From assembly GCF_035594125.1 (NCBI RefSeq), contig NC_087192.1, forward strand, positions 13,052,501-13,116,500: 64,000 nucleotides of DNA, written 5' to 3'. Numbering within the stretch: the stretch's first letter is position 1; each line of letters opens with the position of its first letter. A program made the position numbers and the translations under genes. A model generated the notes under the pieces. It did no database searches and was not told where the DNA came from. It was given only the letters and a program-made list of their open reading frames with translations. Shown piece by piece: positions 11,686 through 23,637 of this stretch. Source of the stretch: Scylla paramamosain (lineage: Eukaryota; Arthropoda; Malacostraca; Decapoda; Portunidae).

Positions 11686-12907
11686 TTCATTTCACAGACA
11701 TAGGGTTCTTTGCATGTATTTAAGCGATTTTATAGGTAACATGATCAAAAACACTCAAAATACATGGTTTTGGTAATGTTATTCTGTTTCTCCATAAAGG
11801 GTGTTTTACATGCGTTTTAGCGTTTTGGTATGTAAGAAGTTAAAAAAACATTTAAAGGCAAGTTCTTCGTAAAAGTTAGTTTTATTCCTATATAATGTGA
11901 TTATTCTGCTTTTTAGTGCTATTTTTGCATATCACGCTCAAAACACTCAAAAGACACTTTTCTGATAATGTCATTTTTTTCCCACATAAAGTTAGTTTCG
12001 CATGTAATTTGGGATTTTCGTAACTAAGAATGTGAAAAACACTCAAAATACATACACTTGGTAAGGTAGTTCTGTTTCTCAATTAAAAGTGTTATTCATG
12101 AGTTTTAGCATTTTGGTATATAAGAAACTTCTCAATATACACGAGTTTTTGCTTTTTTTGTCTTCTGATTCTTGTGAAACTATAAAACAATCATTATACA
12201 CTTTTCTCTAAATGTCCTTTTGCTTCCCAATATAGACTGCTTTTACATCCATTTTAGCGTTTTTTGTAGGTAAAAAGCATTATAAATGTTTCTCGTAATG
12301 TCCTTTTGTTTCCCAATATAGAGAGATTTGCATCCATTTTCGCTCAAAACACAAAAAATACCTTTTTGGTAATATTATTTTATTTCATGATATTGGTTGA
12401 TTTGCTTTCTCTTTAGCGTTTTTCTACGTAAAACACTGAAAAGACACGTTTTCAGTAATTTTGTTTTGGATTCCCATACGGAGTGATTTCCATATTATTT
12501 ATTGTTTTGGTTTCTAACATACTGAAAAACAGGCAGAAGACAGGTTTCAGGTAAAGTCGTTTAATTTCCCCATATAGGTGGCTCTACATGCACTTTAGGG
12601 TTTGGTACATAACGGTCTGAAAAAAAGCTAAAATTAACTTTTATGATATTCTTTTTTTCACATAATTTCCCTGAATTTTGCCAGAATTTTGGCATCTCGA
12701 TACCTATGAAGATCAATAAAAAAAATGCTATTTTTTCATTTATTTATTTTTTCTCTATAAAGAGTGTTATTTGTGGGTTTAAGCTTTTTGGTACTTAAGG
12801 AACGTAAAAACACTCATAATACTCGTTTCTCGTAATGTCCTTTTGTTTCCTAAAGATAAGGTTCTTTACATAATTATATTATATTGAAGCGTTTTTATAG
12901 GTAACAT

Positions 12908-12930
12908 GATCAAAAACACTCAAAATATAC
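12908..12930 (+). other. m2-to-m8 fusion; shortest HOR (about 540 bp)
   Basis: ACATGATCAAAAACACTC (m2) continues as AAAATATACCTTTTGG (m8). The join is inside the shared box, as expected from unequal exchange between monomers. The linkers on either side (12710 and 13250) are only about 540 bp apart. Confidence 0.85.
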
Positions 12931-15122
12931 CTTTTGGTAATGTTATTCTATATCTTCATATTGGTTGGTTTCCATCCGTGTTTAGCGTTTTTTCTACGTA
13001 AACACAGAAAAGACATGTTTTCAGTAATTTTTGGATTCCCATATAGAGTGACTTCCATGTTATTTATCGTTTTGATGCCTAACATGCTGAAAAACACTCA
13101 AAAGACAGGTTTCTTGTAAAGTCGTTTAATTTCGTTTTGGTTTGGTACATAACAGTCAGAAAAATAGCTAAAATTAACCTCTTTTATAATATTCTTTTTT
13201 CACGTAATTTTCCTGAATTTTGCCAGAATTTTGGCATCTCGTTGCCTATGAAGATCAATAAAAAAAAAATGTTATTTTTTAATTTATTTTTATTTATTTT
13301 TTTTCTGTATGAAGAGTGTTATTTGTGGGTTTTAGCTTTTTGGTACTTAAGGAACTTGTAAACACTCATAATACACGTTCCTCGTAATGTCCTTTTATTC
13401 CCAAACTTAGGGTTCTTTGCATGTATTTAAGCATTTTTATTGGTAACAAGCTCAAAAACACTCAAAATACATGTTTTTGATAATGTTATTCTGTTTTTCC
13501 ATACAGGGTGTTTTGCATGGGTTTTAGCGTTTTAGTATGTAAGGAGCTCAAAAAAACTTAAAGGCAAGTTCTTGGTAAAAGTTGGTTATATTCCCATGTA
13601 TTGTGATTGCCCTGCTTTTTAATGCTTTATTGCCTAACACGCTGAAAAACACTAAAAAGACACTTTTCTAGTAATTTCATTTTTTTCCACAGTTTCGCAT
13701 GTAATTTGGGGTTGGACCACTAAGAATGTGAAAAAAAACACTCAAAATACACTCAATTCCTAAAATTGTTCTGTTTCTCAATTAAGAGTGTTATTCATGA
13801 GTTTCAGCATTTTGGTATCTAAGAAACTTCTCCATATATGCGAGTTTTGCGTTTTTTGCCTTATGGTTTTTGAAAACTATTAATACATTCATTATACAAT
13901 TTTCTTGTAATATCCTTTTGTTTCCCAATATAGACTGCTTTGCATTCATTTTTGCGTTTTTTGTAGGTAACAAACTCAAAAACACTCAACTTTTTTGTAA
14001 TGTTATTCTATTTCATCATATTTGTTGGTTTGCATCCGTTTTAGTCTTCTACGCTAAAACTGAAAAGACACGTTTTCAGTAATATTGTTGAAATTGCTGA
14101 AAACACCCAAAGACACGTTTCTTGTAAAGTCGTGTAATTTCCCCATATAGGTGGCTTTGCATGCACTTCCGGGCTTCGTACATAACTCCAGAAAAAGCTA
14201 AAATAATTTTTTTTATGTTTTTTTCACATAATTTCCCTGAATTTTCTCAGAATTTTGGCACCTCGTTACAAATGAAGATGAATAACAAAAAAAAAAAATC
14301 TATTTTTTTTAGATATTTTTTTCTCTATAAAGAGTGTTATTTGTGGGTTTTAGATTTTTGGTACTTAAGGAACTTAGAAATACTCATAATACACGATTTT
14401 CGTAATGTCCTTTCGTTTCACAAACATAGGGTTCTTTGCATGTATTTAAGCGATTTTATAGGTAACATGATTAAAAACAATCAAAATACATGTTTTTGGT
14501 AATGTTATTCTGTTTCTTCATAAAGGTTGTTTTGCATGTGTTTAGCGTTTTGGTATGTAAGGAGTTAAAAAACACTTAAAGGCAAGTTCTTCGTAAAATT
14601 TGGTTTTATTCCAATGTAATGTGATTGTTCTGCTTTTTAGTGTTTTGTTCCATATCACGCTCAAAAACACTCAAAAGACACTTTTCTAGTAATGTCATTT
14701 TTTTCCACCATAAAGGTAGTTTTGCATGTAATTTGGAATTTTCGTGACTAAGAATGTGAAAAACACTCAAAATACACACATTTGGTAAGGTAGTTCTGTT
14801 TTTCAATTGAAAGTGTTATTCATGAGTTTTAGCGTTTTGGTATGTAAGAATCTTCTCTATATAGACGAGTTTTTGCGTTTTTTGCATTGTGGTTCTTGTG
14901 AAACTATAAAACACTCATTATACACGTTTCTCGTAATGTCCTTTTGCTTCCTAATATAGAGTGCTTTCCATCCATTTGCGCGTTTTTTTGTAGGTAAAAA
15001 GATAAAAAACACTTTTTGGTAATGTTATTCTATTTCTTCATATTTGTTGGTTTGCATCCGATTCAGCGTTTTTCTACGTAAAACACTGAAAAGACACGTC
15101 TTCAGTAATTTTGTTTTGGATT

Positions 15123-15137
15123 CACATATTGACTGAC
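15123..15137 (+). other. C mark CACATATTGACTGAC
   Basis: A private form of the m9/m10 boundary. Exact forward copies are at 26530, 30964, 38428, 46724 and 59031. The next HOR is either P2 or the inverted module. Confidence 0.9.
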
Positions 15138-15960
15138 TTCCATATTATTTATCGTTTTGGTGCCTAACATGCTGGAAAACACTGAAAAGACAGGTTTCTG
15201 GTAAAGTCGTTTAACTTCCTTATATAGGTGGCATGCACTTTAGAGTTTGGAACATAAGAATCCGAAAAAGAGCTATAATTAACTTTTTTGATTATGTTCT
15301 TTTTTCCACATAAATTCCCTGAATTTTGGCAGAATTTTGGCATCTTGGTACCTATGAAAATCAATATAAAAAAAGCTATTTATTTATTTATTTTTTCTTT
15401 CTTTATAAAGAGTGTTATTTATTGGTTTTAACGTTTTGTTACTTAAGCAATTTAAAAACGGTCCTAATACACGTTTTTCGTGATGTCCTTTCGTTTCCCA
15501 AACATAGGGTTCTTTGCATGTATTTAAGCATTTTTATAGATAACATGATCAAAAGGACTTAAAACACATGTTCTTAGTAATGTTATTCTGCTTCTCCATT
15601 AAGGAGTTTTTTTTGCCTGCGTTTTGGTTTGTAAGGAGGTCAAAAATACTTCAAGGCAAGTTCTTGGTAAAAGTTGGTTTTATTCCCATGTAATGTGATT
15701 GCCCTGTTTTTTTTTTTTTTTTTATATAATTTATTTCCTAAAACGCTCAAAAACACTCAAAAGACACTTCTGGTAATGTCATTTTTTTCCAACATAGATT
15801 CGCGTTCTATTTGGGGTTTTGCTAAGAATGTGAAAAACACTCAAAATACACGCATTTGGTAAGGTTGTTCTGTTTCTCAATCAATATTGTTATTCATGAG
15901 TTTCAGCATATTGGTATCTAAGAAATTTCTTTATATACACGAATTTTTTGCGTTTTTTGC

Positions 15961-15984
15961 CTTGTAGTTCTTGTGAACCACAAG
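15961..15984. repeat. P hairpin insertion in m7 (copy 2)
   Basis: Arms CTTGTAGTTC and GAACCACAAG (9 of 10), loop TTGT. P2 subtype, 838 bp after the C mark at 15123. Confidence 0.9.
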
Positions 15985-16435
15985 TTCTTTTGCTCAAAAA
16001 TAATAAGACACTCATTATACACGTTTCTCGTAATGTCCTTTTGTTTCCCAATAGGGAGTGCTTTGCATCAATTTTCGCGTTTTTTGTAGGTAACAAGCTC
16101 AAAAACACTCAAAATGTACCTTTTTGGTAATGTAGTTTTATTTCTTCTTATTGGTTGGTTTGCATCCGTTTAAGCGTTTTTCTACGTAAAACACAGAAAA
16201 GACACGTTTTCAGTAATTTTGTTTTAGATTCCCATATAGAGTGACGCATGTTATTTACCGTTATGGTGCCTAACAAGCTGAAAAACACTCATAAGACAGT
16301 TTTCTGGCAAAGACGTTTAATTTTCCCATATAGGTGGCTTTGCATGCACTTTAGGGTTTGGTACATAACAACACGAAAAAAAAGCTAAAATTAACTTTTT
16401 TGATAATTGACAAATAATTTCCTGAATTTTGCCCA

Positions 16436-16465
16436 AATTTTGCCAAAAACATGCAAAATGTATGT
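16436..16465 (+). other. m12-to-m2 fusion
   Basis: GCCCAAATTTTGCCAAAAAC is followed by ATGCAAAATGTATGTTTTTGG. The linker and m1 are missing, which explains the gap between the linkers at 15350 and 17285. Confidence 0.82.
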
Positions 16466-17894
16466 TTTTGGTAATATTATTCTCTTTCTCCATAAAGTTT
16501 GTTTTGCATGCGTTTTAGAGTTTTGGTAAAATTTATTTTATTGCCATGATTCCCCTGCTTTTTAGTGCTCTATTCCCTATCACGCTCAAAAACATTCAAT
16601 AGACACTTTTCTCGTAATGTCATTTTTTCCCACATAAAGCTGGTTTCCCATGCAATTTGGGATTTTGGTAACTAAGAAAAGCACTTAAAATACGCGCATT
16701 TAGTAAAGTTGTTCTGTTTCTCAATTAAGAGTGTTATTCATGAGTTTCAGCATTTTGGTATCTAGGAAACTTCTCCATATACACGAGTTTTTGCGTTTTT
16801 TGCCTTTTGGTTCTTTTGAACTATAAAACATTAATTATACACTTTTCTCGCAATGTCCTTTTGTTCCCCAATATAAATTGCTTTTTAATCAATTTTCGCG
16901 TTTTTTTATAGGTAACAAGCTCAAAAACACCCAAAATATATCTTTTTGGTAATGTTTTTCTACTTTTTGATATTGGTTGGTTTGCATTCTTTTTAGCGTC
17001 TTTCTACGTAAAACACTGAGAAGACACGTTTTCAGTAATTTTGTTTTGGTTTCCCATATAGAGTGAGTTCCTTATTATTGATCGTTTTGGTGCCTAACAT
17101 GATGAAAAACACTCAAAACACAGATTTCTAGTAAGGTCGTTTAATTTCCTCATATAGGAGGCTTTGCATGTACTTTACTGTTTGGTACATAACAGTCCGA
17201 GAAAAAGCTAATATCAACTTTCTTTTATAATATTCTCTTATCATATAATTGCCCTAATTTTTCCCAGAATTTTGGCATCTCGGTACCTATGAAGGTGAAT
17301 AATAAAAAAAAAGAGTCTTTTTATCTATTTATTTTTTTATTTTTTTTTCTAAATAACGAGTGTTATTTGTGGGTTTTAGCTTTTTATTACTTAAGGAACT
17401 TAAAAACACTCATAATACACGTTTCTCGTAATGTCCTTACGTTTCCCAAACATAAGGTTCTTTGCATGTATTTAAGCTTTTTATAGATAACACAATCAAA
17501 AACACTCAAAATACATGTTTTTGGTAATGTCATTCTGTTTCTCCATAAAGTTTGTTTTCCATGCGTTTTAGCGGTTTGGTATGTGAGGAGCTTAAAAACA
17601 CATATTGGCAAGTTCTTGGTAAAAATTGGTTTTATTCATATGTAATGTGATTGCCCTGCTATTTATTACTTCATTGCCTAACATGCTGAAAAACAATTAA
17701 AACACACTTCTGGTAATGTCATTTTTTTCCCTCATAAAGCTAGGTTCGCATGCTATTTAGGGTACTGCTAACTAGGAATATGAAAAACACTCAAAATACA
17801 TGCATTTGCTAAAGTCGTTCTGTTTCTCAATTAAGATTGTTATTCATGAGTTTCAGCATTTTTGTATCTAAGAAACTTCTTTATATACACGAGT

Positions 17895-17912
17895 TTTTGC
17901 GTTTTTCTACGT
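17895..17912 (+). other. m7-to-m9 fusion
   Basis: CGAGTTTTTGCGTTTTTC (m7) runs into CTACGTAAAACACTGAG (m9) through the shared GCGTTTTT. About 190 bp is missing. Confidence 0.85.
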
Positions 17913-19714
17913 AAAACACTGAGAAGATACATTTTCAGTAATTTTGTTTTGGATTCCCATATAGAGTGAGTTCCTTATTATTTATCGTTTTGGTGCCTAA
18001 CATGCTGAAAAATACTCAAAAGACAGATTTCTGGTAAGGTCGTTTAATTTCCTCATATTGGAGGCTTTGCATGCACTTTAGGGTTTGGTACATAACATTC
18101 CGAAAAAAAAGATAAAATTAACTTTTTTGATAATATTCTTTGGTTCATAAAATTTTCCTGAATTTTCCCAGAATTTTGGCATCTCGGTACCTATGAAGAT
18201 GAAAATAAAAAATTTCTATTTTTTTTTCTAAATAAAGAGTGTTATTTGTGGGTTTTAGCTTTTTGGTACTTAGGAAACTTAAAAAAAAACACTCATAATC
18301 CAAGTTTTTCGTAATGTCCTTCTGTGTCCCAAACATAATGTTCTTTGCATGTATTTAAGCGTTTTTTAGAGATAACATGATAAAAAACACCCAAATTACA
18401 TGTTTTTGGTAATGTTATTCTGTTTGTCCATAAAGTTTGTTTTGCATGCGTTTTAGCGGTTTTGTATATAAGGAGCTCAAAAACATTTAAGGGCAAGTTC
18501 TTGGTAAAAATTGGTTTTATTCCAATGAAAAGTGATTGCCCTGCTTTTTAGTGCTTTATTGCCTATCACGCTCAAAAACATTCAAAGGACATTTTTCTAG
18601 AAATATCATGTTTTCCCATATAAATCTGGTTTTGCATGAAATTTGCGTTTTTAGTAACTAAGAATATGAAAAACACTCAAAACACACGAATTTGGTAAGG
18701 TTGTTCTGTTTCTCAATTAAGAGTGTTATTCATGAGTTTCATCATTTTGGTATCTAGGAAACTTTTCCATATACACGTGTTTTTGCGTTTTTTGCCTTGT
18801 TGTTCCTTTGAACTATAAGACACTCATTATACACTTTTCTCGCAATGTCCCTCTGTTTCCCAATATAGAGTGCTTTGTATCAATTTTAGCATTTTTTTTA
18901 GGTAACAAGCTCAAAAACACTCAAAATATACCTTTTTGGTAATGTTTTTTTCTATTTCTTGGTATTGGTTGGTTTGCATCCATTTTAGCGTTTTTCTACG
19001 TAAAACACTGGGAAGACACGTTTTCAGTAATTTTGTTTTGGATTCCCATATAAAGTGAGTTCCTTATTTATTTATCTTTTTGGTGCCTAACATTTTGAAA
19101 AACACTCAAAAGACAGATTTTTTTTAAGGTCGTTTAATTTCCTCATATAGGAGGCTTTGCATGCACTTTAGGGTTTGGTATATACTAGTCCGAAAAAAAA
19201 AACTAAAATTAACTTTTTTGATAATTTTCTTTTATCATATAATAGCCCGGAATTTCCCTAGAATATTGGCATCTCGGTATCTATGAAGATGATTAACAAA
19301 AAATAAATAAATCCAATTTCTTTATTTTTTATTTATTTAGTTTTTCTAAATAAAGAGAGTTATTTGTGGGTTTTAGCTTTTTAATACTTAAGGTACTTAA
19401 AAACACTGATAATACATATTTCTCGTAATGTCCTTTCGTTTCCCAAACATAAGGTTCTTTGCATGTATTTAAATACATGTTTTTGGTAATGTTATTCTTT
19501 TTGTCCATAAAAGGTGTTTTGCATGCATTTTAGCGTTTTGCTATGTAACGAGCTCAAAAACACCTAAAAGTAAGTTCTTGTTGGTTTTATTCCCATGTAA
19601 TGTGATTGCCCTGCACTCCCAAAAACACTCGAAAGACATTTTCTGGTAATATTATTTTTTTCCCGAATGGAATTTGGGGTTTTGGTAACTAAAAATGTGA
19701 AAAACTCTCAAAAT

Positions 19715-19880
19715 ACAGGCATTTAGTAAGGTTGTTCTGTTTTTTAATTAAAAGTGTTATTCATGAGCTTCAGTATTTTGGTATGTAAGAAACTTCTCTA
19801 ATACACACATTTGGTAAGGTAGTTCTGTTTCTCAATTAAAAGTGTTATTCATAAGTTTCAGGATTTTGGTGTGTAAGAAA
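19715..19880 (+). repeat. D duplication of m5/m6
   Basis: Two successive copies of the AATTAAAAGTGTTATTCAT...GTAAGAAACTTCT segment, joined through CTCTAATACACACATTTGG. Confidence 0.88.
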
Positions 19881-22713
19881 CTTCTTTATGTACACGAGTT
19901 TTTGAGTTTTTTGCCTTGTGGTTCTTGTGAAACTATAAAACACTCATTATACACATTTCTTGCAATGATTTTTTCTTTCCAAATATAGAGTGCGTTTCAT
20001 CCATTTTCGAAATTTTTTGTTGGTAACAAGCTCAAAAACACATAAAAATATATCTTTTTGGTAATGTTATTCTATTTCTTCATATTGGTTGGTTTGCATC
20101 CGTTTTAGCGTTTTTCTACATAAATCACTGAAAAGACACGTTTTCAGTAATATTGTTGAAATTGCTGAAAAAAACACTCAAAAGACATGTTTCTGGTAAA
20201 TTCGAGTAATTTCTCCATATCGGTGGCTTTGCATGCACTTCAGGGTTTGGAACATAACTCCGGAAAAAAGCTGATTATTTTTTTCATAATGATTTTTTTT
20301 TACAAAATTTCCCTGCATTTTCCCAGAATTTGGTATCTCGGTACCTATGAAGATGAATAACAATTTTTTTTTCTCTATAAAGTATTATTTGTGAGTTTTA
20401 GCTTTTTGGTACTTAAGGAACTTAAAAACACTCATAATACATGATTTTCGTAATGTTCTTTTCTTATACAAACATGGGGTTATTTACATGTATTTAAGCG
20501 TTTTTATAGGTAACATGATCAAAAACACTCAAAATACATATTTTTGGTAATGTTATTCTGTTTCTCCATAAAGGGTGTTTTTACATGCGTTTTAGCGTTT
20601 TGGTATGTAAGGAGTTAAAAAACACTTAAAGGCAAGTTCTTCGTAAAAGTTGGTTTTATTCCCAAGTAATATGATTGTTCTGCTTTTTAGTGCTTTGTTG
20701 CATCACGCTCAAAAACACTCAAAAGACATTTTTCTGGTAATGTCATTTTTTTCCCACATAAAGCTAGTTTCGCATGTAATTTGGCAATTTCGTAACTATG
20801 AATGTGAAAAACACTCAAAATACACAATTTGGTAGGGTAGTTCTTTTTCTCGATTAAAAGTGTTTTTCATGCATTTCATCATTTTTGTATGTAAGAAACT
20901 TCTCTATATACACAAGTTTTTGCGTTTATTGCCTTGTGGTTCTTGTTAAACTATAAAACACTAATTATACACGTTTCTCGTAATGTTCTTTTCTTTCCTA
21001 ATATAGAGTGTTTTCCATCCATTTTTGCATTTGTTGTAGGTAACAAGCATAAAAACACTCAAAAAATATCGTTTTGGTAATGTTATTCTCTTTCTTCACA
21101 TTGGTTGGTTTGCATGTTTTAGCTTTTTTCTTCGTAAATCTCTGAAAAGACTCGTTTTCAGTAATTTTGTTGAAATTAATTCTGGTACAGGTTTCTGGTA
21201 AAATTGTGTAATTTTCCCATATAGGTGGCTTTGCATGCACCTTAGGGTTTGGTACATAACTCCGGAAAAAAGCTAAAATTTTTTTTTTTTTTCTTTACCT
21301 AATTTCCCTGAATGTTGCCAGAATTTTGGCATCTCGGTACCTATGAAGATGAATAACAAAAAAAAAAAAAAAAAATTGTATTCATTTATTTTATTTTTTT
21401 TCTCTATAAAGAGTGTTATTTGTGTGTTTTAGCTTTTTGGTACTTAATGAACCTAAAAATTCTCATAATACACAATTTTCGAAATATCCTTTCGTTTCAC
21501 AAACATAGGGTTCTTTGCATGTATTTTAGCGTTTTTATAGGTAACATGATCAAAAACACTTAAAATTCATGGTTTTGGTAATGTTATTTTGTTTTTCCAT
21601 AAAGAGTGTTTTGCATGCGTTTTAGCGTTTTGTTATATAAGGAGTTAAAAACACTTAAATTTTTGGTAAAAGTTGGTTTCATTCCCACGTAATGTGATTG
21701 TTCTGCTTTTTAGTGCTTTGTTGTATATCACGCTTCTAAAACACTCACAAGACACTTTTCTGGTAATGTCATTTTTTTCCCACATAAAACTAATTTCACT
21801 TGTAATTTCGGATTTTCGTAACTAAGAATGTGAAAAACACTCAAAATACTCACATTTGGTAAGATAGTTCTGTTTCTCAATTAAAAGTCTTATTCATGAG
21901 TTTCAGCATTTTGGAATGTAAGAAACTTCTTTATATACACGAGTTTTTGCGTTTTTTGCCTTGTGGTTCCTGTGAAACTATAAAACACTCATTATACACG
22001 TTTCTCGTAATGTCCTTTTGCTTCCCAATATAGAGTGTTTTCCATCCATTTTCGCGTTTTTTGTAGGTAACAATTTCAAAAACACTCAAAATATACTTTT
22101 TTGGTAATGTTATTCTATATCTTCACTTTGGTTGGTTTGCATCCGTTTTAGCGTTATTGTACGTAAAACTCCGAAAAGACACGTTTTCAGTAATTGTGTG
22201 TTGGATTCCCATATAGATTGACTTCCTTGGGTTTTATCGTGTTGGTTCCTAACATGCTGAAAAACACTCATAAGACAGTTTTTTGGCAAAGAGGTTTAAT
22301 TTTTCCATATAGGTGGCTTTGCATGCACTTTAGGGTTTGGTACATAACAATCCGAAAAAAAACCTAAATTTAACTTTTTTGATAATGTTCTTATTTCATA
22401 TAATTTCCTGAACTTTGACCGAATTTTGGCACCTTGTTACCTGTGAATATGAATAAGAATGAAAAAAAATATCGTATTTTTTTATTTCTTTATTTATTTT
22501 TTCTCAATAAAGAGTGTAATTTGTGGCTTTTAGCTTTTTCGTACTTAATGAACTTAAAAACACTCATAATACACTTTTCTCGTAACGTCCTTTCGTTTCC
22601 TAAAAATAGGGTTGTTTGCATGTACTTAAGCGTTTTTATTGGTAACATGATCAAAAACACTCAAAGAACATGTTTTTGGTAATGTTATTCTGTTTCACAA
22701 TAAAGTGTATTTT

Positions 22714-22812
22714 GCATGCGTTTTAGTGTTTTGGTATATAAGGAGCTCAAAAACACTTATAAGCAAGTTCTTATTAAAAATTGGTTTTATTCCAATGTAA
22801 TGTCATTGCCCT
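22714..22812 (+). repeat. Representative monomer (m3, 99 bp)
   Basis: A single monomer shows the family plan: GCATGCGTTTTAG start, GTTTTGGTATATAAGGAG, the GCTCAAAAACACTTA box, the TTCTTATTAAAAATTGG segment, and a T-rich end before the next GC-start. In other monomers the second half reads GGTAATGTTATTCTGTTTC or close variants. Confidence 0.85.
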
Positions 22813-23520
22813 GCTTTTTAGTGCTTTATTACCTAACACGCTCACAAACAGTCAACAGACATTTTTCTGGTAATGTTATTTTTTTCCCATATAAAGCTGG
22901 TTTCGCATGGAATTTGGGGTTTTGGTAACTAAGAATGTGAAAAGCACTCAAAATACACACTTTTAGTAATATTGTTCTTTTTCTCAATTAAGAGTGTTGT
23001 TCATGAGTTTCAGCATTTTGGTATCTAGGAAACTTCGTCATATACACTAGTTTTTGCATTTTATGCCTTGTGGTTCTTTTGAACTATTAAACACTCATTA
23101 TACACTTTTCTTGCAATGTCCTTTTCTTTCCCATTATAGAGTGCTTTGCATCAATTTTCTTGTTTTTTTTTTTATAGGTAACAAGCTCAAAAACACTCAA
23201 AATATACATTTTTGGTAATGTTTTTCTATTTCTTTATATTGGTTTGTTTGCATCCGTTTTAGCGTTTTTCTACGTAAAACGCTGAGAAGACACGTTTTCA
23301 GTAATTTTTTTTTGAATTCCCATATAGAGTGAGTTCCTTATTATTTATTGTTTTGGTGCCTAACCTGCTGAAGAACACTCAAAAGAGAGATTTCTGATAA
23401 TGTCGTTTAATTTCCTCATATAGGTGGCTTTGCATGCACTTTAGTGTTTGGTACATAACAGTCCCCCCAAAAAAATAAAAAGCTAAAATTAACTTTTTTG
23501 ATAATATTCTTTTATCATAT

Positions 23521-23637
23521 AAGTGCGCTAGATTTTTACCAGAATTTTGGCATCTCGGTACCTATGAAGATAAATTTTAAAAAATCCTATTTTTTTTATT
23601 TTTTATTTATTTATTTATTTTTTCTCAATGAAGAGTG
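23521..23637 (+). repeat. HOR linker m12: unique tail plus A-tract and T-tract
   Basis: The linker, shown here in the representative HOR, lacks the CAAAAACACTC box. It contains CAGAATTTTGGCATCTCGG, TACCTATGAAGAT, an A-rich run and then (TTTAT)-rich DNA ending in CTCAATGAAGAGTGT. The GGTACC hexamer recurs in most HOR copies. The A/T tract is the most length-variable part of the HOR; compare 1150-1200, 8580-8640, 21358-21400, 25718-25755 and 35395. Confidence 0.8.

Larger units (their letters stand above)
22521..23637 (+). repeat. Representative complete HOR with monomer map
   Basis: A full-length HOR of about 1.12 kb used as a reference. Monomer starts are m1 22521, m2 22618 (GCATGTACTTAAGCG), m3 22714 (GCATGCGTTTTAGTG), m4 22813 (GCTTTTTAGTGCTTTATT), m5 22905 (GCATGGAATTTGGGG), m6 23003 (ATGAGTTTCAGCATTTTGG, only about 43 bp), m7 23046, m8 23148 (GCATCAATTTTC), m9 23250 (GCATCCGTTTTAGCG), m10 about 23336, m11 23432 (GCATGCACTTTAG) and the m12 tail from about 23521. 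Full monomers are 86-102 bp. All of m1-m11 except m6 keep a CTCAAAAACACTCAAAA-like core. The monomers are so diverged that the HOR is the homogenised unit. Confidence 0.9.
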
